Positions 1-9,025 of a DNA stretch of 64,000 nt are shown here, piece after piece (within the stretch, counting starts at the first letter, position 1; each line of letters starts with the position of its first letter). Source of the DNA: Collinsella sp. An2. Its GTDB lineage: Bacteria; Actinomycetota; Coriobacteriia; Coriobacteriales; Coriobacteriaceae. The stretch covers positions 62,001 through 126,000 of the forward strand of contig NZ_NFJW01000005.1 of the NCBI RefSeq assembly GCF_002160065.1, read 5' to 3'. The notes beneath the pieces were generated by a model. The model saw only the letters and a program-made list of their open reading frames with translations, was not told where the DNA came from and searched no databases. Both the position numbers and the translations under genes were made by a program.

Positions 1-1135
<1,135 letters not shown>

Positions 1136-1251
1136 TCGTACCTCCTGTGTTTGTTTCTACGTTCTCATGTGGCCTTCACGTCGCACCGACACGGGCCGGT
1201 GCCCATAGGAATCGGACCGCCGGCAAGCCGACGGCCCGGAATCATCCAACG

Positions 1252-2742
1252 TTAATACGTCTTGCGCGCTTCGGCGCCCTTGGCACGGACCTCGGAAACG
1301 AAGACCACGTTGGTGGAATAAAGCCCGTCAGGCAGAAGCACCGAGGTGCGGGGATCGCCGACCGTGATGACGGCGATGTCACCCTCCTTGATAAGCTCAG
1401 TCTGCTCGGCCACCTTCACGGCGTTCTCCACCGTCGGCGTGACCCAGTCGCTCTGGAAGTCGTCGAGCACAGGGTCGACGCCCCAGTACACCGTCATGCG
1501 GCGCTGCGCCCAATCGTTGTGCGTGACCGCCTGAATGGGCAGCGACGGGCGGAAGTTGGAGACGAGCCGCGCCGAGCGTCCCGAGGAGGTCGGCGTGAGA
1601 ATCGCTCGCGCACCTACGCTGTAGGCGGTGGTCACCGCGGCAAGGCCGACGGCGTTGTTGATTACGTTCGAGCCCTTCTCGTTGGTGTGGATGTCGAGGC
1701 GGGCGTGCTCGGGCATGATCGCCTCGGCGATGAGCGCCACGTTTGCCATCATCTGGACCGCCTTGAGCGGGTACTTGCCAGCGGCCGTCTCTCCGGAGAG
1801 CATCGTGGCGTCCGTACCGTCCGCAATGGCGTTGGCCACGTCGGTGACCTCGGCGCGCGTGGGCCGGGGGTTGCGAATCATGGAGTCGAGCATCTGGGTG
1901 GCGGTGATCACGGGCTTGTAGGCCGCGTTGCACTTGGAGATGATCTCCTTCTGGATCGTGGGGCACACCTCGGGCGCCACCTCGACGCCCAGGTCGCCGC
2001 GGGCGACCATGATGCCGTCGGAGGGCTCGAGGATGTCATCGAAGTGGTAGACGGCGGTGGCGCACTCGATCTTGGGGAAGATGAGGACGTGCTCCCCGCC
2101 GTTCTCGTCGCAGAGCTTGCGGATCTCACGCACACCATCGGCGTCGCGGATGAAGGAGGCCGCGATGAAGTCGATGCCTTCCTTCAGGCCAAAGAGGATG
2201 TCGGCGCGGTCCTGCTCGGTGATGGCGGGCAGCGACAGGTGCGCGTTGGGCACGTTCACGCCCTTCTTCTCGCCCAGCTCGCCGCCGTTTTGCACGGTGC
2301 AGTAGATGTCCTGGCCGTCAATGGAGTCGACCGTGAGGCCGATGAGGCCGTCGTCGATGAGGATGGTGCCGCCCACGGCGACCTCGCGCGGGAGGGCAAG
2401 ATGGTCGAGGTAGAAGTGCTCGGCGGTGCCCAGCAGGTCCTCGGAGGTCTCTGCCGCCGTAACGGTGACCTTCTCGCCTGTGACGAGCGTGACTTTGGCG
2501 TGGTCCTTGAGCAGGCCCGTACGGATCTCGGGACCCTTGGTGTCGAGCAGGATGCCCACTGGGATTCCTAGCTCGCGGGAGATGCGCTTCACGCGCTCCA
2601 TGCGCGTGTGATGCTCCTCGTGGCTGCCATGGCTGAAGTTGAAGCGAGCGACGTTCATGCCCGCAAGGATCATCTGTCGAAGCGTCTCCTCGTCGTCGCA
2701 GGCGGGACCCATGGTGCAAACGATCTTTGTGCGCTTGTTCAT
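1252..2742 (-). CDS. pyk: Pyruvate kinase, copy 2
   Basis: A complete 496-residue pyruvate kinase, final ATP-yielding step of glycolysis. Visible motifs are NFSHGSHEEHH (residues 35-45, K+ and substrate site), LLDTKGPEIRTG (65-76), catalytic Lys224 in FPKIECATAV, MVARGDLGVEVAPE, and TATQMLDSMIRNPRPTRAEVTDVANAIADGTDA, followed by an A and C domain of normal size. GGGAGAAGG precedes the ATG. It lies directly upstream of the second pyruvate kinase and downstream of the ketose-bisphosphate aldolase gene, all on the same strand. Separate regulation by an allosteric effector or growth phase is possible for the two copies but nothing in the sequence proves it. Confidence 0.97.
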   Translation of the reverse strand: MNKRTKIVCTMGPACDDEETLRQMILAGMNVARFNFSHGSHEEHHTRMERVKRISRELGIPVGILLDTKGPEIRTGLLKDHAKVTLVTGEKVTVTAAETSEDLLGTAEHFYLDHLALPREVAVGGTILIDDGLIGLTVDSIDGQDIYCTVQNGGELGEKKGVNVPNAHLSLPAITEQDRADILFGLKEGIDFIAASFIRDADGVREIRKLCDENGGEHVLIFPKIECATAVYHFDDILEPSDGIMVARGDLGVEVAPEVCPTIQKEIISKCNAAYKPVITATQMLDSMIRNPRPTRAEVTDVANAIADGTDATMLSGETAAGKYPLKAVQMMANVALIAEAIMPEHARLDIHTNEKGSNVINNAVGLAAVTTAYSVGARAILTPTSSGRSARLVSNFRPSLPIQAVTHNDWAQRRMTVYWGVDPVLDDFQSDWVTPTVENAVKVAEQTELIKEGDIAVITVGDPRTSVLLPDGLYSTNVVFVSEVRAKGAEARKTY

Positions 2743-3178
2743 ATGCCTTCTCCCTCGTGCGCTGTACTACCTGTCTTCTAGGCGATGTAAACCTGACCTT
2801 CTAAGGATACGGGATGCTATCAGCATACCGGCCCAATAGGACAGACGCGCCAATTCCGTCGGCAGGCGGCAAGACGCTCGCGTGTCTTTCGACACTCTTA
2901 ACGGCCCCTTCACAGACATATTACATGCCCGTGCACACATTGCCCCCCCCCGCTCGCCCGGGTATCGACGGCCTTCACAACAAAGCCCCCCGCACGCCCG
3001 GCAGCCGTCACAACAAAGGCCCCCACACGCGCAGAGGCCCGTTCAGCATCTATTTCATTACGCGAGGTGATCGCGAAGCGCAGGGCGGGCCGATGGCCGT
3101 TTCCTAAGCGAACATTCCGCAGGCCGAAGGCCGAGGACGTTCGCGTGGAAACGGCCGTTGGCCCGCCCGATCGGGAAG
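2743..3178. other. Intergenic region upstream of pyk copy 2
   Basis: No convincing gene. It must hold the pyruvate kinase promoter, but no clear -35/-10 pair stands out. It has a run of nine C residues near 2943-2951 and a short direct repeat TCACAACAAAGCCCCC at 2974 and TCACAACAAAGGCCCCC at 3008 (34 bp apart). The part next to the aldolase stop codon is occupied by a long hairpin described separately. Confidence 0.6.
3083..3168. repeat. Long imperfect inverted repeat (30-bp arms)
   Basis: Arms 3083-3112 (starts GGGCGGGCC, ends AAGCGAAC) and 3139-3168 (starts GTTCGCGTGG, ends TTGGCCCGCCC) are complementary over about 30 bp with a few mismatches and a 26-nt loop that itself contains GGCCGAAGGCC. 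It starts 11 bp past the aldolase stop codon, so it could act as a terminator or 3' stabilising hairpin for the upstream amino-sugar operon, although there is no T tract. Confidence 0.7.
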
Positions 3179-4030
3179 CTACGCCCGGCCGACCGAGCCC
3201 AGGTTCTCCATGCGGATCTTCACGATGTTCGTAATCTCGGCCATGCCCTGCTTTGCCGGCTTCTTGGGGTCGAAGCAGCCGGGATTCTCGGCCATGTACG
3301 CCATGAAGCCCTTGGTGTAGGCCTGGCGCAGCTCGGTGGCATAGTTGACCTTGCAGATGCCGTTCTTCACGGCCTCGGCCACCTGTTCGTCGGGCACGCC
3401 GGAGGTGCCGTGCAGCACGAGCGGCACGTCCACGGCGGCGCGGATGGCACGCACGACGTCCTGCTCGATGTGCGGGGTCTCGGTGTACACGCCGTGCGCG
3501 GTGCCCACGCCGATGGCCAGCGAGGTGCAGCCGGTGCGCTCGACGAACTCACGTGCCTCGTCCGGGTCGGTATAGGGGTTCTCGCCCTCCACGGCCGGGC
3601 CGTCGTCCTCTTTGCCGCCGACCTTGCCGAGCTCAGCCTCAACCGGCACGCCCATCGCGGCGCCCACCGCGGCGACGCTCTTGGTAAGGGCGATGTTGTC
3701 CTCGAAGGACTCGTGGGAGCCGTCGATCATAACGGAGGTGTAGCCCGTGCGCAGGGCCTGCATGCAGCGGTCGAAGCCGTCACCGTGGTCGAGGTGCAGG
3801 GCCACCGGGACCTCGGTGCGCGCGGCGGCCGCGGCGACCATGCCATAGAAGTAGTCGAGACCGGCGGACTTCACGGTGCCCGGCGTGGTCTGCATGATGA
3901 CGGGGGACTTGGTCTCCTCCGCGGCGGCGAGCACCGCCATGACGAACTCAAGGTTCTCGATGTTGAAGGCGCCCACGGCGTAGTGGTTCTTCTGAGCGTC
4001 GAGCAGCATTTCCTTGGTGGTAACGAGCAT
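3179..4030 (-). CDS. Class II ketose-bisphosphate aldolase (tagatose-/fructose-1,6-bisphosphate)
   Basis: Cleaves a ketohexose 1,6-bisphosphate to dihydroxyacetone phosphate and glyceraldehyde 3-phosphate. The 283-residue protein has the size of GatY/KbaY enzymes. Asp81 and His82 in HLDHGD, His179 in GTAHGVY and His207 in LHGTSG match the catalytic Asp and the three zinc ligands. Start ATG has AAGGAGAG upstream. It is the last sugar-specific gene of a run that includes a PfkB kinase, a NagA-type deacetylase, an AgaS-type enzyme and a mannose-family PTS, so tagatose-1,6-bisphosphate from galactosamine breakdown is the preferred substrate. A housekeeping fructose-bisphosphate aldolase role cannot be excluded, since no other aldolase is visible here. 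Confidence 0.9.
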   Translation of the reverse strand: MLVTTKEMLLDAQKNHYAVGAFNIENLEFVMAVLAAAEETKSPVIMQTTPGTVKSAGLDYFYGMVAAAAARTEVPVALHLDHGDGFDRCMQALRTGYTSVMIDGSHESFEDNIALTKSVAAVGAAMGVPVEAELGKVGGKEDDGPAVEGENPYTDPDEAREFVERTGCTSLAIGVGTAHGVYTETPHIEQDVVRAIRAAVDVPLVLHGTSGVPDEQVAEAVKNGICKVNYATELRQAYTKGFMAYMAENPGCFDPKKPAKQGMAEITNIVKIRMENLGSVGRA

Positions 4031-4200
4031 CGTGCTCTCCTTTCGTCTCCGCCCACGAGGGCGAATTTCTCCGCGTTTTATTCTAGGTTACGGACCCAGC
4101 GCAAACTGGGCCAAAATGGGCGTACCAGCAGGGAGGCCAGCTACCGCGGGCGGTGTCTCCCGGACGCAAAGACCACCCAGGCAGCAGGAGGAACGACCCC

Positions 4201-5136
4201 CTACAGCTCCGTGATCTGGATGGCGCCGCAGACCTCGTCCCAGCGGTCCATGACCAAATGTCCCGTCTGCGGGTCCATGGCGTTGAGCTTGCCGCAGGTG
4301 TTGCCGCACCGCAAGACCTCGTCGTCATCGGCGCCGCGCGCGATGGCGTGGGCGAAGCCAGCGATGGTGGAGTCGCCGGAGCCCGTGGCGTTCACCGCGG
4401 GAATGGGCGGCGTCACCACGCGATACCCCTTCTTGTCATGGAAGGCCACGGCACCCGCGCCGCCCATGGTCACCACGACCCAGGGAATGCCGGCAAACCG
4501 CTCGTCAGCGGCAAGGGCGGCCTTGAGCGCTGGCAGATCGTCGGGCGTAAAGGAAGTCCCCAGAAGCCCGTTGATCTCCGTGAGGTTGGGCTTGATGAGC
4601 GTCGGCTTGACCTCCGCCTCAAGCGCGGCGTCGAGTGCGGCACCCGAGGTGTCAAGCAGCACGGACTTGCCCGCCGCAGCCGCCGTCCTCACCATGCCGA
4701 CGTAGCAATCCGCGGGCACGCCCTTCGGCAGGCTGCCCGAGATGGTCACGCAGTCAGCATCCGCCACAAGCTCGGTGTAGTTCGCCAAAAACACCTCGAG
4801 CTCTTCGGGCGCGACAGTGGGGCCACTCTCCAGAAGCTCGGTCTGCTTCCCGTCGTGCAGCAGCGCCACACAGGTGCGCGACTCCCCCGCAATGGGCGTG
4901 AACCGATGCGGAATATGGTCGTCGTCCATCAGGTTTCCCAGGTAGGCACCTGCATGTCCGCCCAGCAGGCCCGTCGCCAGCACGTCGTCGCCCAGCTGCA
5001 CGAGCACGCGCGAGACGTTGAGCCCCTTGCCGCCCGCCGTCTTTTTGGGCGTCACGCGGTTCACGTCATCGATGACCAGATGATCGATTGCATACGCCGT
5101 ATCGATCGACGGGTTCATAGTGACGGTGAGAATCAT
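4201..5136 (-). CDS. PfkB-family sugar-phosphate kinase (tagatose-6-phosphate kinase / 1-phosphofructokinase type)
   Basis: ATP-dependent phosphorylation of a ketose phosphate. The 311-residue protein starts MILTVTMNPSID, the hallmark of the LacC/FruK branch, then KTAGGKGLNVSRVL (substrate loop, residues 32-45), VTMGGAGAVAF, and GSGDSTIAGF near residue 254 with the catalytic Asp. GAGGAGG lies before the ATG; the open frame extends far upstream but overlaps nagA and has no family similarity there. In this locus it would make tagatose-1,6-bisphosphate for the neighbouring aldolase. LacC and FruK cannot be separated by eye, so the substrate is inferred from context. Confidence 0.9.
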   Translation of the reverse strand: MILTVTMNPSIDTAYAIDHLVIDDVNRVTPKKTAGGKGLNVSRVLVQLGDDVLATGLLGGHAGAYLGNLMDDDHIPHRFTPIAGESRTCVALLHDGKQTELLESGPTVAPEELEVFLANYTELVADADCVTISGSLPKGVPADCYVGMVRTAAAAGKSVLLDTSGAALDAALEAEVKPTLIKPNLTEINGLLGTSFTPDDLPALKAALAADERFAGIPWVVVTMGGAGAVAFHDKKGYRVVTPPIPAVNATGSGDSTIAGFAHAIARGADDDEVLRCGNTCGKLNAMDPQTGHLVMDRWDEVCGAIQITEL

Positions 5137-5210
5137 GATTCCTCCTCTAAGAGACAAAAGTCCCCAGGGGAGGCCGTCGATGCGGCCGAACCTCTGGGGA
5201 ACCCGTCGCG

Positions 5211-6383
5211 CTAGGCCTCGATGAGCGCGCCACCCACGAAGGTCGCGGCGAGCGTCATGTCGGCATTGAAGATGGTCATGTCCGCCTTGCGGCCGGGCTT
5301 GATGGAACCAAAGCGGCCGTCGACGCGGGCAGAGCGGGCGGGAATCTCGGTTGCCATGCGAATGGCCTGCTCGGCCGTGACGATCTGCCAGTCCACCATG
5401 TTCTTCACGCCGCGGGCGAGCGTGAGCACCGAGCCCGCGATGCTGCCCGTGGTGCCGTCCTCGTTCTTGAGGTAGCACAGGCCGTCCTTCATGACGACGG
5501 GAAGCCCGCCCGAGACGTAGTCGCCCTCGGGCATGCCGCCGCAGATGAGGCAGTCGGTGATGAGGACGCAGTGCTGCCAGCCCTTGGCGTCCACGAGCGC
5601 CTTGATAGCGCCCGGCACCACGTGCTTGCCGTCGCAGATGATCTCGGCGTAGGTCTCCGGCGTGGTCATGGCGGCACCGGTCACGCCTGGGTCGCGATGG
5701 TGCAGGCCGCGCTGGCCGTTGTAGGTGTGCACGAAGCAGCTCGCGCCGGCGTTCACCGCGGCAAGAGCCTCGTCGTAATGGGCATCGGAGTGGCCGATCG
5801 CGGTCACGACGCCGCGGGCATCGAGCGCGGCGCAGTACTCGCACGCACCCGGCTTCTCGGCGGCAAGGGCGCTTTTCACAATGCGGCCGCCCGCCTGTTT
5901 CTGCCAGCCGTCGAAGACCTCGACGTCCGGGTCGATGAGGTAGGCCGGGTTCTGCGCGCCCACGTGCGCCGTCGTGAAGAACGGACCCTCCAGGAAGATA
6001 CCCGCGATGCGTGCGCCCGGGAAATCGTCGGGTCGATGCTCGTCGGCCTCGGCGATGGCTGCGCAGGCGCGGCCGATGTTCTCGACGGACTCGGTGAAGG
6101 TGGTGGGAATCCACGCCGTCGTGCCACGCTTGGCAAGCGCGATGCTCGAGTCGTCGATGCTCGCCGGGTCGCAGTCGGTCGTGGCATGGTTGTGGAAGCC
6201 ATGGATATGCGTATCCACCAGACCCGGTCCGACGATGCAGCCGGTGTAGTCCTTGATCTCGACGCCCTCAGGGGCCTCGGCAGACCAGCTGCCAAAGACG
6301 TCGTCCACAACGGTAAGGTAACCGCCCTGCATGGTGGCACCAGGCAACACGAAACGGTCGGCCTTGATAGCAAACGTACTCAT
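5211..6383 (-). CDS. N-acetyl-hexosamine-6-phosphate deacetylase (NagA/AgaA family)
   Basis: Removes acetate from GlcNAc-6-P or GalNAc-6-P in the cytoplasm. The 390-residue amidohydrolase has GPGLVDTHIHGFHNHATTD near residue 55 (metal-binding HxH), FLEGPFF, VTAIGHSDAHYDEALAAV, HTYNGQRGLHHRDPG and LITDCLICGGMPEGDY. The ATG at 6383 has GGGAGG. It is followed 74 bp later by the PfkB kinase. Being grouped with an AgaS-type gene and a mannose-family PTS, GalNAc-6-phosphate (AgaA role) is the likelier substrate; GlcNAc-6-phosphate is the alternative. Confidence 0.93.
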   Translation of the reverse strand: MSTFAIKADRFVLPGATMQGGYLTVVDDVFGSWSAEAPEGVEIKDYTGCIVGPGLVDTHIHGFHNHATTDCDPASIDDSSIALAKRGTTAWIPTTFTESVENIGRACAAIAEADEHRPDDFPGARIAGIFLEGPFFTTAHVGAQNPAYLIDPDVEVFDGWQKQAGGRIVKSALAAEKPGACEYCAALDARGVVTAIGHSDAHYDEALAAVNAGASCFVHTYNGQRGLHHRDPGVTGAAMTTPETYAEIICDGKHVVPGAIKALVDAKGWQHCVLITDCLICGGMPEGDYVSGGLPVVMKDGLCYLKNEDGTTGSIAGSVLTLARGVKNMVDWQIVTAEQAIRMATEIPARSARVDGRFGSIKPGRKADMTIFNADMTLAATFVGGALIEA

Positions 6384-6744
6384 GAAAACCTCCCATGAGA
6401 TTCGAATCGAGAATGATGTGGGCGAGGGGACACGCCCCCAGCCGGGATGCCGGCCTCCCGTGGCACGCATCTGCCAAACGTACCCGTCCCCAATGGCAGG
6501 TGAATGACAGGTGGCTCGCACATCTGTCATATGTACCCGTCCCCAATGGCAAACGTACCCGTCCCCAATGACAGGTGGCTCGCACATCTGTCAAATGTAC
6601 CCGTCCCCAATGACAGAACCACGGCCACGATTACGGCCTTCCGTAGTGCCCGAGGTCGCCGCGAAAGAGGAGGGAGGACGCCTAGGGGCGCCGACCGACG
6701 ATTGAACGGCGAGATCGGGTGCTACGGGAGGCCGTCCGGGTCAG
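6384..6744. other. Intergenic region between agaS-type gene and deacetylase gene
   Basis: No gene. About 150 bp in its middle are a repeat array (6472-6615, listed separately). The rest holds the ribosome binding site of the deacetylase gene and about 125 bp of unremarkable sequence after the AgaS-type stop codon. Confidence 0.6.
6472..6615. repeat. Array of four 27-nt palindrome-ended repeats (GTACCCGTCCCCAAT core)
   Basis: Four units share the core GTACCCGTCCCCAATG and the ends TGNCA...TGNCA: 6472-6498, 6525-6551, 6547-6573 (overlapping by 5 nt) and 6589-6615. Spacers of 26 and 15 nt share GGTGGCTCGCACATC. The same 27-nt unit, with GAACCC instead of GTACCC, occurs twice in inverted orientation inside pcrA at 47684-47781. 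Short, palindrome-ended, intergenic and multi-copy are properties of REP-type elements mobilised by Y1/RAYT transposases; no transposase is in this window. Confidence 0.85.
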
Positions 6745-7911
6745 TTACCCCTCAAAGGGATGAATGGTCACACCCTTCACCACACGGTTGACGGTGCCCG
6801 TGGGGCTCGGCGTGTCGGGGGTGTTGCCCACACGCACCGAGTTCAGCAGCGAGACGGTCTGCGCCACCATGACGAACGGCAGCGCCAGATACGCCTCGGG
6901 AAGCGCCTCGTGGCCCTCGAAGGTGAAGGACTCATGCTCAAACGCCGAGGAGCCCGCCTGCTGCACGGCGATGGTCTTCTGCGCGATACCGTCGCCGTCG
7001 ATCTCGTGCAGGATGTCGAGGTCGTACTGGCGGGTGTAGGCGTCGTTGTTCACAAACACGAACACAAGCGTCTTGTCGTCCACGAAGCTCTTCGGTCCGT
7101 GGCGATAGCCCATGGAGGTGTCGTACGACGTCGCGACGAGGCCGTGCGCAAGCTCGAGGATCTTGAGCTGAGCCTCCTGCGCAAGGCCGCCGAAGGCGCC
7201 GGAGCCCAGGTAGGTCACGCGGTTGAAGTCGCCCGCCAGGAAGGCCGCGACCTCGCCCTCGCGCTCGATGACCTCGCGGCCCATGGCGGCGGCGTCACGC
7301 ACCCAGGCGAGCTTCTGCTCGTCAGGGGCGGTATCGAAGATGAGCGTCGAGAGCAGCGCCATGCACGAATAGCTGCCCGTCATGGCAAAGCCCTTGTCGT
7401 TGGCGCGCGGAATAAGCAGGGTGAGCGCATCGGGGTCGTCGGCGCTCTCGACGGCAAGCTTGCCCTCGGGCGCGCAGGTGATGTTCAAGAACTTGATGTT
7501 CTTTACCACGGTGTGCGCGACCTGGACGGCGGCCAGGCTCTCGGGGCTATTGCCCGAGCGGGCAAAGGACACGAGCAGCGTCGGGTCGTCGGCGCGCAGG
7601 AAGTCGAGCGGCGCCGAGACGATGTCGGTCGTGGCGATGGGCTTAAAGTCAAAGCGGTCGGTGTCGCCCGAGCGGCGCAGGTACGGCGCAACCGTGTCGC
7701 CCACGTAGTCCGAGGTGCCGGCACCAGTGAAGATGACCGAGAGGCGTCCCTCGCCCATGACGCAGGCGTCGGCGAGCAGCTTCTCGATAGCCTCTTTGTT
7801 GTCCTGGTAGATCTGGTAGGTGTCCTCCCAAAGCTCTGGCTGCTGCTTGATCTCGGCGGTGGTGATATCGGCGCCGAGGCCCTTCAGCTCCTCAAGGCTC
7901 TTCTCAAACAT
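6745..7911 (-). CDS. agaS: AgaS-type SIS-domain sugar isomerase/deaminase
   Basis: The 388-residue protein has two SIS sugar-phosphate-binding domains, as in AgaS and the isomerase half of GlmS: GAGTSDYVGDTVAPYL, SFARSGNSPESLAAV, YLGSGAFGGLAQEAQLKILEL and YDTSMGYRHGPKSFVDD. AgaS enzymes convert galactosamine-6-phosphate to tagatose-6-phosphate with release of ammonia. Length agrees with E. coli AgaS (384). The ATG at 7911 (MFEKSLEEL) has AAGGGAG; a longer frame to 8040 overlaps the regulator gene and has no family match. It lies between the GntR regulator and the deacetylase, the strongest sign that the locus handles galactosamine rather than glucosamine. Confidence 0.9.
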   Translation of the reverse strand: MFEKSLEELKGLGADITTAEIKQQPELWEDTYQIYQDNKEAIEKLLADACVMGEGRLSVIFTGAGTSDYVGDTVAPYLRRSGDTDRFDFKPIATTDIVSAPLDFLRADDPTLLVSFARSGNSPESLAAVQVAHTVVKNIKFLNITCAPEGKLAVESADDPDALTLLIPRANDKGFAMTGSYSCMALLSTLIFDTAPDEQKLAWVRDAAAMGREVIEREGEVAAFLAGDFNRVTYLGSGAFGGLAQEAQLKILELAHGLVATSYDTSMGYRHGPKSFVDDKTLVFVFVNNDAYTRQYDLDILHEIDGDGIAQKTIAVQQAGSSAFEHESFTFEGHEALPEAYLALPFVMVAQTVSLLNSVRVGNTPDTPSPTGTVNRVVKGVTIHPFEG

Positions 7912-8036
7912 GGACAGCTCCCTTTCTGCTATCTCGCGTCGGTCGGCATCCACCGACAGACCCAATACCCTACACGCGGCGGCACGTCCCTCGCCCGCCG
8001 CAGCATACAAACGGGGCGTCGAGCCCCGTGTTGTAC

Positions 8037-8771
8037 TCACTCCATGCGCTGGTGGTAGACCTTGTACTTGAACTGGTCGGCACGCGCGACCGAAAGCGTA
8101 TACTCGACGATTTCGTTCGACACGTTGAAGGTGGTACGCACCAGGTCGAGCACCGGCGAGTTCTCCGAGATGTCCAGCAGGCGCGCATCCGCCGGACGGG
8201 CGATGCTGGCAAAGAACTCCTCCTCGGCAACGCGGATCTTCTCGTGATAGTCGTTTTCGATGATGTCGTAGAGCGACTTGCTCTCGAGCTGCGGCCGCTT
8301 GAGCGAGAGGAACTTCCGAACCGGAAGATAGGTACGCTCGACCATGAGCGGCATGCCATCTGCAGAGCGCAGGCGCTTCAGCTTGAAGAGCTTGTCTCCG
8401 ATCTTGGTGTGCATGTGCTCGGCGAGGTTCTTGTCGGCCTCCATCTCGGCAAACTCGAGAATCGTCGTCTCGGGAACACGTCCCAGCTCACGCATCTGCT
8501 CGGTAAAGCTGTAGGTTTGCATGAGGTTCGTCGTTTGGGCCGAACGGTCTGCCACGAAGGTTCCGCGCCCATGTTGACGCACCACCAACCCCAGACGCTC
8601 CAGCTCCTGAAGCGCCAGGCGCACGGTGGTACGGGAGAGACCGTAGCGCTCAGAGAGCTCACGCTCGGAGGGCATGAGGTCTCCGGGGCGAAACTCGTGG
8701 TCGATCTTCTCGGTGAGAATATCGACCAGCTGATCGTAGAGCGGCTGCTTGCGCACGCCATATGCTGCCAC
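8037..8771 (-). CDS. GntR-family regulator with UTRA domain (HutC subfamily)
   Basis: Winged-helix repressor-like protein of 244 residues. An N-terminal GntR helix-turn-helix (PLYDQLVDILTEKI, then MPSERELSERYGLSRTTVRLALQELERLGLV) is followed by a UTRA ligand domain ending SVARADQFKYKVYHQRM. HutC-type regulators beside amino-sugar genes usually sense a sugar phosphate. I start at GTG 8771 because AAGGAGG sits 8 nt upstream; an ATG at 8810 would add 13 residues but lacks a good site. It lies between PTS IID and agaS. Candidate operators are upstream of PTS IIA at 12426-12468. Confidence 0.9.
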   Translation of the reverse strand: MAAYGVRKQPLYDQLVDILTEKIDHEFRPGDLMPSERELSERYGLSRTTVRLALQELERLGLVVRQHGRGTFVADRSAQTTNLMQTYSFTEQMRELGRVPETTILEFAEMEADKNLAEHMHTKIGDKLFKLKRLRSADGMPLMVERTYLPVRKFLSLKRPQLESKSLYDIIENDYHEKIRVAEEEFFASIARPADARLLDISENSPVLDLVRTTFNVSNEIVEYTLSVARADQFKYKVYHQRME

Positions 8772-9025
8772 GGCACTCGCCTCCTTAGCTTGTAGATCGA
8801 CGGTTCGCATCAGGACAGGCGTTTATGGACGCTTCAAACGACTGTCCTCAGGCGAACGGCGCTTGCGGCAAACGGTTCGGCAGACCCCCTCTTGCAAGAC
8901 CCGCCATACCATCTTGCCGGCGACAAAAGGCCGCGCCCCCGACGATGCGGAGGACGCGGCCTTTCCCAGGTACTCGAATGAGCGGGGCGCACGACCGCGC
9001 GGTGCGCGCCCCAGTCGCATGCGAC
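8772..9025. other. Intergenic region between PTS IID and the GntR gene
   Basis: About 250 bp without a gene. It contains the terminator of the PTS genes (8926-8964) and, close to the regulator, an AGGACAG/CTGTCCT inverted repeat (8811-8856 area) that could be a regulatory site. Confidence 0.45.
8926..8964 (-). terminator. Terminator downstream of PTS IID
   Basis: On the minus strand AAAGGCCGCGTCC pairs with GGCGCGGCCTTT across a 13-nt loop and is followed by TTTTG. It lies about 60 bp after the IID stop codon and would separate the PTS genes from the downstream regulator. Confidence 0.75.

Noticed and set aside
5137-6114. N-terminal extension of the PfkB kinase
   Set aside because: It overlaps the nagA-type gene out of frame and has no similarity to sugar kinases; ATG 5136 has a strong ribosome binding site.
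6472-6615. CRISPR array at the deacetylase gene
   Set aside because: Two units overlap and spacers share sequence; only four units of a palindrome-ended repeat, which also occur inside pcrA, so a REP-type element fits better.
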